Shown: in pieces, positions 24,801 to 36,166 of the stretch | How positions within the stretch are numbered: position 1 is the first letter of the stretch | Layout of the letters: each line of letters begins with the position of its first letter | Assembly: GCA_947683625.1 (NCBI GenBank) | Contig: CANTUR010000127.1 | Coordinates: forward strand, 1,054,001 to 1,118,000 | From: Mallotus nudiflorus | Lineage: Eukaryota > Streptophyta > Magnoliopsida > Malpighiales > Euphorbiaceae | Reading direction: 5' to 3' | DNA length: 64,000 nt | The notes under the pieces: model-generated | What the model saw: only the letters and a program-made list of their open reading frames with translations | Told to the model about the DNA's origin: nothing | The model's database searches: none | Made by a program: the position numbers and the translations under genes

Positions 24801-27800
24801 GTCACGACCCAAAACAGGGGCCATGACCGGCGCTAGGGAACGGGAATTCTTTCGAATCCGGAACCTGTAGCAAGCCTAAAAATAAAATAAAACATGCAAT
24901 AACAATAATAACAATTTAATATATATAGTATGCAGCGGAAATAAAAATCATAATATCATAATATTATTCACATCAACTGGATTTAATTCAAAACTCATCT
25001 CATCACATATATAAAATCTCTTTAATACAAATCCAGTTTCAACATAATACATCTCTTTAAATAAAATACATGAAATCCAATACTTTAATGCACAACTACT
25101 GCAGTGTTTAGATAAAATAAATAAGACTCAAGCAGACAATTTACATAAAGAAGCCGGGGCGGAAGAAATCCGACGTATCGACCTGCTACTGAGGTATGAG
25201 GATGTTGACTCTCCTGAAAAATAGTCAACGGAGGGGAGTCAGACCTCACTGAGTGAATTACTATAATATATATACATACACACTAAGTGATAATGCATAC
25301 AGTCAACAATATATATATAGTATGTATATATACAGACAATTGCACACAGATGCAATAAAATCATTTTATATATTTTCATTAAAAATCATCTTTTATGAAG
25401 GATCACATAGAACCCTAGAATATTGCAACCTCAGAAAAATAGTGTTAAACAACACTCTAGCCATACAGGTTCACTTATCCAAATATATCCACTTAATCCA
25501 TTTGGATAGTAGACTGGCCCCGAGACACTAAGTAACCGAGCTCCAGCAGTCTGACTGCCAGTGTGATTGGCCCCGAGACACTTGGTCAACCGAGCTCCAG
25601 CAATCACACCCACAACCACATCTCACATATCAATAATCATAATCAAATCAATATCCACAAATAATTTAGTAATATAGCCTAAAGCTATAGGCGTACCGGT
25701 ACGTACTCGGTCCTAGTGCTGCCCACTAGGTAGCACGTTCTATCGATATCCTTCATCAATAAATAAATCATTCATTCACAAAAATCAATGATGCATGAAT
25801 TTAAATGAAATAACAATATAAACCATATATATACCGAAAATATACCAAACGTAAACCAGGTATATTTCGAGTATATATACGTCAAATAAATCCAGTCAAA
25901 TCATGAATTAAACTAAAAATATATTTAAAAACATTTTAAATATATTTTATTAATAAAACATGTATATAATTTATTATATACCAAAAATAAACCAAAAATA
26001 TACTTAAATACAAATCACATTATTTGTGCATTTTAATCAAAGTAAAATATATATTTCTAAATCATGCATCCTAAGCATATATATATAGTATAGTAACTCA
26101 CCTAGTGCGCTCCACGAGATGGGTCCGATAGGCTTGGTCCACTAGCCCTCGGTCTCGGTGCAACTAAATAAGAAATAAGTAACCGACATCAGAATAAACC
26201 TAACAGAAATCCTAGAATTCAATCTAGAGTATTAAAATACGGAAACATAATTAGGGTTCGACTGGATATCACGTTTTACGAGAATTCTACCGAAAATCCG
26301 GCAGAACCTCCCCTGTAAAATGGACATCTCTCTACTCAAAAGAGTAGAGCCGACCCTGCAAAGAAATACACTTCGAGAAATAGGCTCAACACAATCAAAA
26401 TCCCACGGTCGGACTCCAAACTACAGTCCACCGACCGGGGTCCACAAACACAGAATAATTCTAGATATACCAAAAATATCCTTATAGCATAGAAATACAT
26501 TTCATAGGTAGAAATTAAATTAGCCTTAAAATACAATAAAAATCGATAAAAACTCATTTTATTTGAAAAACCGTATAATATATATATAATTGAAAATAAT
26601 TCACGAAAAATAGTTTTAATTAGTTAAAAATATTAAATAATTTATAGAAATCATTTTTATACCTTAAATAACTATTAAAACCAATTAAATTACATTTTTA
26701 GCCAATTTAGGATAAAATTACCAAAATACCCCTATATATAAATATACTTAAATTACTTCAAAAATTCACCAAAAATCATACAATTATCCAAAATTAATTT
26801 TCTCAACATATTTATCAATAATATTAATAATTAAACCCAATTAACCAATTAAATTCAATTAAAAATACATTTAACCTAATTTTTCCAAAATTACATAAAC
26901 TTCAATAATTCAAAATAAATACTTAGAAATTCATAAAAATTCCAAATAAATTCCTATAATTCATTTCAACACCTAATTCAACCATAAACTCCAATTTCAT
27001 AATTTAAATAATTAATTTCCGAAAATTAGAAAATAATATTAAAATATTCAAAAATACCCAAAAATCCAAAAAATCTCCAAAAATTCTACAAAAATTCACA
27101 CATGTAGATTAAGCTACTAGAATCAACATTTGTGAAGGGAGTTTTCATGAATCATCCAATTCTAAGCTAAAAAAATTCAAAAACCCTAATAGGCCGAAAT
27201 TGACAAAATCGAAACCTAAGCAATTCTAGACCATTTAAGCTCAAACCAAAGCTAGAATCACACTCACCGGACCTGAAGGAGAAGAAAGAGACTGGCGGTG
27301 TCAAAAACGGTGGCCGGAATCGGCGTGATCGACGGTGGATCGATTTTCGGCTTCTCCGGCCAAAATTGACTTCCAGACGCCGGAAACGGCCTCCTCAGGC
27401 GGCGGAATTAGTCGGGGAAGACGGTGGCACACCGGACGGCACTCCCACGGTGAAGAAACGGCGTGACAGACGCCCGGACGGCAAGGGGAAGGATCGGGAG
27501 GAAGAAGGAGACTCGGGGGCAAATGTGTAATTTTCCAAACTTTTTATTTTTTGATGTATATATGTATATATATATACTTTACACTATATAATAAAATAAT
27601 ATTAAATTACACACATCAAATATACACCACACACATAAAATTTAATATTTTAATAATTTATACTAAATAAAATTAATTAAATAACAATAAAATAAATAAA
27701 TACTTAATAAAATATTAGGGTAATAATAAACCCTAATTAAATAAATATACACACACAGGCTTTATTTAATATTTTAAAAATACGTATGAGTCCATGCAAG

Positions 27801-28028
27801 TCCGAAAATATATTTAAAATAATTAATAATACATTGTTTACGTGAAAATTTCCCCGAAAATGCAAGTCCCGGGAAAATTTTACGTAAAGCACTGAAAGTA
27901 ATACACAGTATTAAAAATAGGTTTTAAATACATATTAACTCGTAAAAATATCATATAATATACAAAAATTATTGACACTGCATATCCCGGTACAGTGTAA
28001 AAATATTTTAAAAACACGGGATATTACA
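24801..28028 (-). repeat. Tekay 3' LTR
   Basis: This 3228-bp LTR runs from GTCACGACCC to GGGATATTACA. In the element's sense it begins TGTAATATCCCG. A TA-rich segment (27549-27585) sits beside a GC-rich segment of about 250 bases (27260-27530) in the place expected for promoter and transcript start. Confidence 0.95.
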
Positions 28029-28045
28029 GTCTTCCCCCCTTACAA
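28029..28045 (-). promoter_or_regulatory. Tekay polypurine tract
   Basis: The plus-strand gtcttccccccttacaa lies directly next to the LTR. Its complement is an A/G-rich primer for plus-strand DNA synthesis. Confidence 0.85.
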
Positions 28046-28075
28046 GAATTCGTCCCCGAATTCCAGAAAACAAGA

Positions 28076-31000
28076 TCAAGAAGGAAAGAGATACGGGTAA
28101 GAAGCTCGCATCTCAGCTTTAGTCTCCCACGTATGCTCTTCAACTCTGTCGCTACGCCACAGAACCTTGACCATCGGAATCTGCTTCGATCTCAACTGTC
28201 GAACTTGATAATCAACGATCGCCACAGGTTCTTCCACAAACGTCAAATCTTCACTCACTTCCACACTGTCAGGCTGCAACACGTGTGAAGGATCTGAGAT
28301 ATACTTCCTCAACATCGAGATATGAAATACTGGATGCACCTGTGACATACTCGGAGGCAAATCCAACCGATATGCAACTGTGCCAACTCTCTCCAGAATC
28401 TCAAACGGTCCAATGTATCTCGGTGCTAGCTTACCCTTCCTGCCAAATCTCATCACACCCTTCATCGGAGATACTTTCAGAAAAACAAAATCTCCAACCT
28501 GAAACTCCACATCTCTGCGCCTAGGATCCGTATAACTCTTCTGTCTGCTTACTGCGGTCTCTAATCTTCGCTTAATCACGGTGACTTTCTCTGCAGCATC
28601 CTGAACCATCTCTGGTCCAGTCAAAGCTCTCTCACCAATCTCATCCCAACTCAACGGGGATCTACACTTCCTTCCATATAACGCCTCATACGGTGCCATG
28701 CCAATACTGCTATGGTAGCTGTTATTATATGCAAACTCAACAAGCGACAAATGATCATCCCAGCTACCTCCCAAATCCAAGACACACATCCTTAACATAT
28801 CTTCCAGTGTCTGGATCGTCCTCTCAGACTGACCATCTGTCTGAGGATGAAAAGCAGTACTAAAATCCAACCTAGTGCCCATCGCTTCCTGCAACTTCTG
28901 CCAAAAACGAGAAGTAAACACCGAACCTCTATCTGACACAATGGACACAGGTACTCCATGAAGGCACACAATATGCTTCACGTACAACTTCGCCAATCTA
29001 GCAACTGAATATGTGGCTTTCACAGGCAAGAAATGTGCAGACTTCGTCAACCTGTCTACAATCACCCAGATGGAATCGTATCCATCCTTTGAACGAGGTA
29101 AACCGACCACAAAATCCATAGCTATCCTTTCCCACTTCCACTCGGGAATAGGAAGAGGCTGAGGCTTCCCAGAAGGCTTCTGATGTTCGGCTTTCACTTG
29201 CTGACACGTCAAAAACTTAGCAACATAATCAGCTACATCTTTCTTCAATCCGTCCCACCAGTATAGATCTCTGATAATGTGGTACATCTTAGTGACACCT
29301 GGATGAACGCTGTAAGCTGTAGAATGTGCTTCCTCTAGGATCTCTTCTCTCAAATCATCCACATCAGGAACACACAATCTACCACTGATCCACAACACAC
29401 CATCATCATCAAGTGTGAAATTAGTGAACTTCCCTGCTCTGACATTCTCTGTAAGCTCTTCCAGAATAGGATCTCGGCTCTGAGCTGCTTTAATCCTATC
29501 CCTCAGTACAAATCGTACTTTAAACTGAGCTAACAGTCCACCTGATCTACTAATCTTCATCATCAGACCTTGATCCACCATCAGATGCAACTCCCGGATC
29601 AATGGTCTCCTCTCAACACTGATGTGAGCAAGACTACCTGAGGACTTCCTACTCAAGGCATCTGCTACCACATTAGCCTTACCCGGATGGTAAAGAATCT
29701 CGCAATCATAATCCTTCAATAATTCCAACCATCTTCTCTGCCTCAAATTCAAATCTCTCTGCTGGAAAATGTACTTAAGGCTCTTGTGATCAGTAAATAT
29801 CTCACAAGTCACCCCGTACAAATAATGTCTCCAAATCTTCAAAGCAAAAATCACTGCAGCCATCACAAGATCATATGTAGGATAGTTCTGCTCATGCTTC
29901 TTCAATTGCCTCGAAGCATAGGCTATCACCCTTCCATTCTGCATCAGCACATAACCAAGACCAATTCTAGAGGCATCACAGTAAACTGTGAACTTATCCA
30001 CACTATTAGGCAAAGCTAATACTGGCGCTGTGGTCAACTTCTCCTTCAACAACTAAAAATTGTTCTCACAAGCTTCTGACCACTCGAATCTAACATTCTT
30101 CTGAGTCAAGCGAGTCATAGGGGCTACTATCCTGGAAAAATCCTACACAAACCGCCTATAATACCCCGCTAAACCCAGAAAACTCTGAATCTCTGTAACA
30201 GAAGTAGGTCTAGGCCATTCAGATACTGCCTCAACCTTTTGTGGATCAACCTGAATACCTTCTTTAGACACTACGTGTCCAAGAAAAGAAACACTCTCCA
30301 TCCAGAAATCACACTTAGAGAATTTAGCATAAAGCTAATGATCTCTCAGTGTCTGTAGTACAATCCTCAAATGATATACATGCTCTTCCATACTCCTTGA
30401 ATATACCAGTATATCATCAATGAAGACTACCACAAACTGATCCACATACGGTCTGAATACCCTATTCATCAGATCCATAAAAGCTGCTGGTGCATTAGTC
30501 AAACCAAAAGACATCACCAGAAACTCATAATGACCATATCTAGTGCGGAACGCTGTCTTAGGAATATCAGCTTCACTAATCCGCAGCTGATGATAACCCG
30601 ACCTCAAGTCAACCTTAGAAAAGAACTGTGCACCCTAGAGCTGATCAAATAAATCATCTATCCTCGGGAGAGGATACTTGTTCTTCACTGTCACCTTATT
30701 CAACTCTCTATAATCAATGCACAGTCTCAGGGTACCATCCTTCTTCTTCACAAACAAGACTGGTGCACCCCAAGGAGAAACACTAGGTCTAATAAAACCC
30801 TTATCCAACAACTCTTGCAACTGTTCCTTCAACTCTCTCAACTCTGCAGGAGCCATACGATAAGGTGGCATAGATATAGGAGTAGTACCTGGTACCATAT
30901 CTATACAGAACTCAATCTCTCTATGAGGTGGTAAACCTGGCAACTCCTCGGGAAAAACATCAGGAAACTCACAAGCAACAGGAACATCTGTGAGTGACAA

Positions 31001-32827
31001 CTTCTCCACTGACGTATCCCTGACCAATGCCAAAAACCCCTGACAACCTTTCTTCAACAACTTCCTAGCTGAAATAGCAGAAATAAGATTCTGAGGTGCT
31101 GAACTCCTATCACCAACAAACTTAAAATCTTCTTCACCAGGAATTCTAAAAGTCACCTCCTTATTCCTGCAATCTACTACGGCAAAGTGCTGAGATAACC
31201 AATCCATTCCCAAAATAACATCAAACTCCATCACATCCAGCAAAATCAAATCAGCGGGTAATTCTCTATCTCCCACGAGAACTGGAGAATCAGAAAGAAC
31301 AATATCGGTGTCCAAGGAATCGCTCAGAGGAGTGGCAACGGACAAAGGAAAAGCCATCCTCGAAGCTTGCCAACAAGATTTAGAAGCAAAAACAGGAGAA
31401 ACAAACGAATGCGTGGCACCCGAATTAAACAAAACCCAAGCATCCAGGTAACAAACAGAAACAATACCTGCCACGACTGCATTAGATGCCTGAGCATCCT
31501 GCTGAGTCAGATGGAAGACTCTCGCCTGACCTCGACCTCCCTGCTGACTGGTAGAAGCCTGGCCAATACCTCTGGCACCTCCTCTAGTACCTCTACCACG
31601 ACTCTGCTGTGTAATAAATTGAGTAGAACTCTGATGCTGGGCTGGTGGCAACTGAAATGGCACGGGTGCTGCACTAGCAATCGACTGCTGTGGGAATCAC
31701 GGAATCTGCTGCTGCTGATAACCGGAATAAGGACATGATCTGGCAAAATGTCCTGTCTGCCCGCATCTGAAGCATGTCAGCGGTGTCAGATAACACGGTC
31801 CCTGATGGACTCTACCACAAGTCTGGCAAACGCTGGCAGCTGATCCAGAACTACGACCACTGCTGCTGCTCGAAGCACCTGATCTGAATCTGAACGATCT
31901 ACGCTGACCTCCACGGCCATGTCTACTGCTCCGATGCACTCGCTGCTGCTGTCTCTGACTCTGCTGAGTCGGACCTTGCTGCTGACTACTCGATCCAACA
32001 TGAAAACTCGAATACGGAGTAGCCTGCAATCCACTCGACTGAACTCCTAACTGGTAATAATCAGGCATCGCTCCCTGCCTAACTAACCTCAGCTCAATCT
32101 CCTTGGCTAACTCGATCACAGACTCCAGAGTAAGACCTGCTGTAGGCATACTAGCAAAAGCTGAACCCAAACCAGTAACATACGTAGTAACCGTGAAATA
32201 CTGATCTCGCATCAGATCCTCAGCATATCTACCCAGACGAAGAAACTCTCGGGTATACTCCTCTACAGATCGATCTCCATGAGAAATACTAGTCAAACGG
32301 AGACGATAACTTAAACGAAGAGGCTCTAGACAAAATCTCCTCATGAACCGCTCACGAAACTGAGCCCATGTCATCGTCATCATATAGGGCTGGATCATCT
32401 GAATGAACCAATCTAGAGCTGGTCCCTCAACAGACAACTCAACAATCATGATCCGTTGGTACTCGGTATGAGCAGTCCGAGTCCTAGTCTCAATCGCATG
32501 CAGAAAGTCTAAAGGATCAGAAGTACCATCAAAAGCAATCCTACCAACTCGGGCATAGAACAAAGCTGCCTCAGGGTCAGACATACCCTGCTGATAGGCA
32601 GGCTGAACAGGCTGAACAACAGGAGGAACAGGAACATCAAATTCAGGCTCAACAGGCTCCTCGTCCTGTAACTCTCTCTGCCTACGGCGACCTGCCGCTC
32701 CTCGAGGTCTACCCCTGCCACGACCTCTACGCCTAACTGGCGGCTCAGGAGGTAAAACCTCATCCTGAAAAGACTCATCATCCTCAGCCTCAACGACCGG
32801 TGGAGCGACACGCGCTCGCCTCCTCAT
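28076..32827 (-). pseudogene. Tekay gag-pol polyprotein with five premature stops
   Basis: One continuous frame from ATG 32827-32825 to TGA 28076-28078 encodes all domains. Gag has an Arg-rich N-terminus, a capsid-like region and zinc knuckle CFRCGQTGHFARSC. Next come protease (NSGATHSF), reverse transcriptase (FIDDILVYS), RNase H (YCDAS and TDHKSL), integrase (SDRGSVF and [11 protein letters not shown]) and a chromodomain-like tail. Stops lie at 31696-31698 (TGA), 30635-30637, 30335-30337, 30143-30145 and 30053-30055 (all TAG). There are no frameshifts. Catalytic residues also look lost: the protease Asp reads Asn, the RNase H Glu in the DLELAA-like box is replaced (DLVMAA), and the first integrase zinc Cys is Phe. 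An in-frame ATG at 32881 exists. I prefer 32827 because the typical Arg-rich gag start follows it. Confidence 0.93.
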
Positions 32828-33002
32828 ACTGAAAAGATAAACGAAAAGATTCAGACAAAACAGACAACGGAGGAATAACACTGAAAACTACAGCAAGGAA
32901 TACTTATCAAGACGTACTCCAACCTAATACACTGCAGTAGTCCAACAGAAAACACAACTTAAAAACTAGGGCCACAACTCATATAACTAAGCCCTGACAC
33001 AG

Positions 33003-33024
33003 AACTCCGCTCTGATACTAACTT
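33003..33024 (-). promoter_or_regulatory. Tekay primer-binding site
   Basis: In the element's sense the LTR is followed after a few bases by TAGTATCAGAGCGGAG. This resembles the plant initiator tRNA-Met site TGGTATCAGAGC with one change. Confidence 0.8.
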
Positions 33025-35817
33025 TGTCACGACCCAAAACAGGGGCCATGACCGGCGCTAGGGAACGGGAATTCTTTCGAATCCGGAACCCATAGCAAGC
33101 CTAAAAATAAAATAAAACATGCAATAACAATAATAACAATTTAATATATATATTATGCAGCGGAAATAAAAATCATAATATTATTCACATCAACTGGATT
33201 TAATTCAAAACTCATCTCATCACATATATAAAATCTTTTTAATACAAATCCAGTTTCAACATAATACATCTCTTTAAATAAAATACATGAAATCCAATAC
33301 TTTAATGCACAACTACTGCAGTGCTGGAGCTCCAGCAGTCTGACTGCCAGTGTGATTGGCCCCGAGACACTTGGTCAACCGAGCTCCAGCAATCACACCC
33401 ACAACCACATCTCACATATCAATAATCATAATCAAATCAATATCCACAAATAATTTAGTAATATAGCCTAAAGCTATAGGCGTACCGGTACGTACTCGGT
33501 CCTAGTGCTGCCCACTAGGTAGCACGTTCTATCGATATCCTTCATCAATAAATAAATCATTCATTCACAAAAATCAATGATGCATGAATTTAAATGAAAT
33601 AACAATATAAACCATATATATACCGAAAATATACCAAACGTAAACCAGGTATATTTCGAGTATATATACGTCAAATAAATCCAGTCAAATCATAAATTAA
33701 ACTAAAAATATATTTAAAAACATTTTAAATATATTTTATTAATAAAACATGTATATAATTTATTATATACCAAAAATAAACCAAAAATATACTTAAATAC
33801 AAATCACATTATTTGTGCATTTTAATCAAAGTAAAATATATATTTCTAAATCATGCATCCTAAGCATATATATATAGTATAGTAACTCACCTAGTGCGCT
33901 CCACGAGACGGGTCCGACGGGCCTGGTCCACTAGCCCTCGGTCTCGGTGCAACTAAACAAGAAATAAGTAACCGACATCAGAATAAACCTAACAGAAATC
34001 CTAGAATTCAATCTAGAGTATTAAAATACGGAAACAGAATTAGGGTTCGACTGGATATCACGTTTTACGAGAATTCTACCAAAAATCCGGCAGAACCTCC
34101 CCTGTAAAACGGACATCTCTCTACTTAAAAGAGTAGAGCCGACCCTGCAAAGAAATACACTTCGAGAAATAGGCTTAACACAATCAAAATCCCACGGTCG
34201 GACTCTAAACTACAGTCCACCGACCGGGGTCCACAAACACAGAATAATTCTAGATATACCAAAAATATCCTTATAGCATAGAAATACATTTCATAGGTAG
34301 AAATTAAATTAGCCTTAAAATACAATAAAAATCGATAAAAACTCATTTTATTTGAAAAACCGTATAATATATATATAATTGAAAATAATTCACGAAAAAT
34401 AGTTTTAACTATTTAAAAATATTAAATAATTTATAGAAATCATTTTTATACCTTAAATAACTATTAAAACCAATTAAATTACATTTTTAGCCAATTTAGG
34501 GTAAAATTACCAAAATACCCCTATATATAAATATACTTAAATTACTTCAAAAATTCACCAAAAATCATAAAATTATCCAAAATTAATTTTCTCAACATAT
34601 TTATCAATAATATTAATAATTAAACCCAATTAACCAATTAAATTCAATTAAAAATACATTTAACCTAATTTTTCCAAAATTACATAAACTTCAATAATTC
34701 AAAATAAATACTTAGAAATTCATAAAAATTCCAAATAAATTCCTATAATTCATTTCAACACCTAATTCAACCATAAACTCCAATTTCATAATTTAAATAA
34801 TTAATATCCGAAAATTAGAAAATAATATTAAAATATTCAAAAATACCCAAAAATCCAAACAATCTCAAAAAATTCTACAAAAATTTACACATGTAGATTA
34901 AGCTACTAGGATCAACATTTGTGAAGGGAGTTTCCATGAATCATCCAATTCTAAGCTAAAAAAATTCAAAAACCCTAATAGGCCGAAATTGACAAAATCG
35001 AAACCTAAGCAATTCTAGACCATTTAAGCTCAAACCAAAGCTATAATCACACTCACCGGACCTCAAGGAGAAGAAAGAGACTGGCGGTGTCAAAAATGGT
35101 GGCCGGAATCGGCGTGATCGACGGTGGATCGATTTTCGGCTTCTCCGGTCAAAATTGACTTCCAGACGCCGGAAACGGCCTCCTCAGGCGGCGGAATTAG
35201 TCGGGGAAGACGGTGGCACACCGGACGGCACTCCCACGGTGAAGAAACGGCATGACAGACGCCCGGACGACAAGGGGAAGGATCAGGAGGAAGAAGGAGA
35301 CTCGGGGGCAAATGTGTAATTTTCTAAACTTTTTATTTTTTGATGTATATATGTATATATATATACTTTACACTATATAATAAAATAATATTAAATTACA
35401 CACATCAAATATACACCACACACATAAAATTTAATATTTTAATAATTTATACTAAATAAAATTAATTAAATAACAATAAAACAAATAAATACTTAATAAA
35501 ATATTAGGGTAATAATAAACCCTAATTAAATAAATATACACACACAGGCTTTATTTAATATTTTAAAAATACGTATGAGTCCATGCAAGTCCGAAAATAT
35601 ATTTAAAATAATTAATAATACATTGTTTACGTGAAAATTTCCCCGAAAATGCAAGTCCCGGGAAAATTTTACGTAAAGCACTGAAAGTAATACACAGTAT
35701 TAAAAATAGGTTTTAAATACATATTAACTCGTAAAAATATCATATAATATACAAAAATTATTGACACTGCATATCCCGGTACAGTGTAAAAATATTTTAA
35801 AAACACGGGATATTACA
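33025..35817 (-). repeat. Tekay 5' LTR with internal deletion
   Basis: This 2793-bp copy matches 24801-28028 but lacks about 430 bases (25107 to about 25537 of the partner). The junction is at about 33324, where gcagtg is joined to gagctccagcag with two or three filler bases. The promoter-like half is intact. Confidence 0.93.
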
Positions 35818-36166
35818 GTACCGGGCATAATGCAAAAGGATCCTACTTTCTCAAGACTCAGGATTGGATCTGAGGGCTTTAGATCGGATAACCCCAGCCA
35901 ATCTGGCAAGGCTTGCTGCAGAGGATGACGCCCGTCGAAAGGCCGGTTCCTTTTCTGTACGGGAGTCTGAAGAGGTTATTACGACAGCTGGGTCTGGCGA
36001 GCATCCAGAGGCTGCTAATGATGCTTCCCCCTCAGTTTCTGGGTCGGGGGGTCCGGGTGTAGAGATACTATAGTAGATAGGTTTTATGTATCTCTCTCTT
36101 TTTTTTTTTTAACAATCAGCTGTAAAGATATTCTTGATCAATAAAGATAGTTTTCATTGAATCAAA

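Larger units (their letters stand above)
24801..35817 (-). mobile_element. Ty3/gypsy chromovirus, Tekay/Del-like, complete
   Basis: Long LTRs (24801-28028 and 33025-35817) flank a 5.0 kb interior, with the duplication GTACC at 24796-24800 and 35818-35822. The interior holds a polypurine tract, a single gag-pol frame on the minus strand and an initiator tRNA-Met-like primer site. A C-terminal tail resembling a chromodomain ([16 protein letters not shown]) and the LTR length point to Tekay/Del. This is the youngest insertion by nesting, and its LTRs look very similar apart from one deletion. The first T of the LTR is missing at 24801. Confidence 0.95.
23202..36073 (+). pseudogene. Antisense accessory gene of the Tat element, spliced, split by the nested Tekay element
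   Basis: Exon 1 (23202-23877) encodes a conserved domain (WYRRQFCIPADYALH, then RFRAHTP, DQLEGGLKFPLDPF and APGQLHPNSYRILTGF). I associate it with the 'putative gypsy type transposon' family (Transposase_28) found antisense in Tat elements. Introns are read as 23878-23935 and 24371-24445. Exon 3 begins at 24446 and encodes a coiled coil up to 24800. The frame resumes after the Tekay element at 35823 and ends at the stop 36071-36073. An aataaa signal follows near 36141. In-frame stops at 24125, 24218, 24587 and 35828 all fit C-to-T changes. The exon 1 to exon 2 junction needs a one-base frame change, so either the splice site is misread or an indel is present. Function is unknown; a chromatin or regulatory role is only a guess. 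Confidence 0.75.

Noticed and set aside
26336..27522. ORFs of 73 residues repeated in both Tekay LTRs (also 34125-34346 and 35090-35311)
   Set aside because: They are shared because the LTRs are recent copies. No known domain, and the old LTR at 47616-50825 does not keep them.
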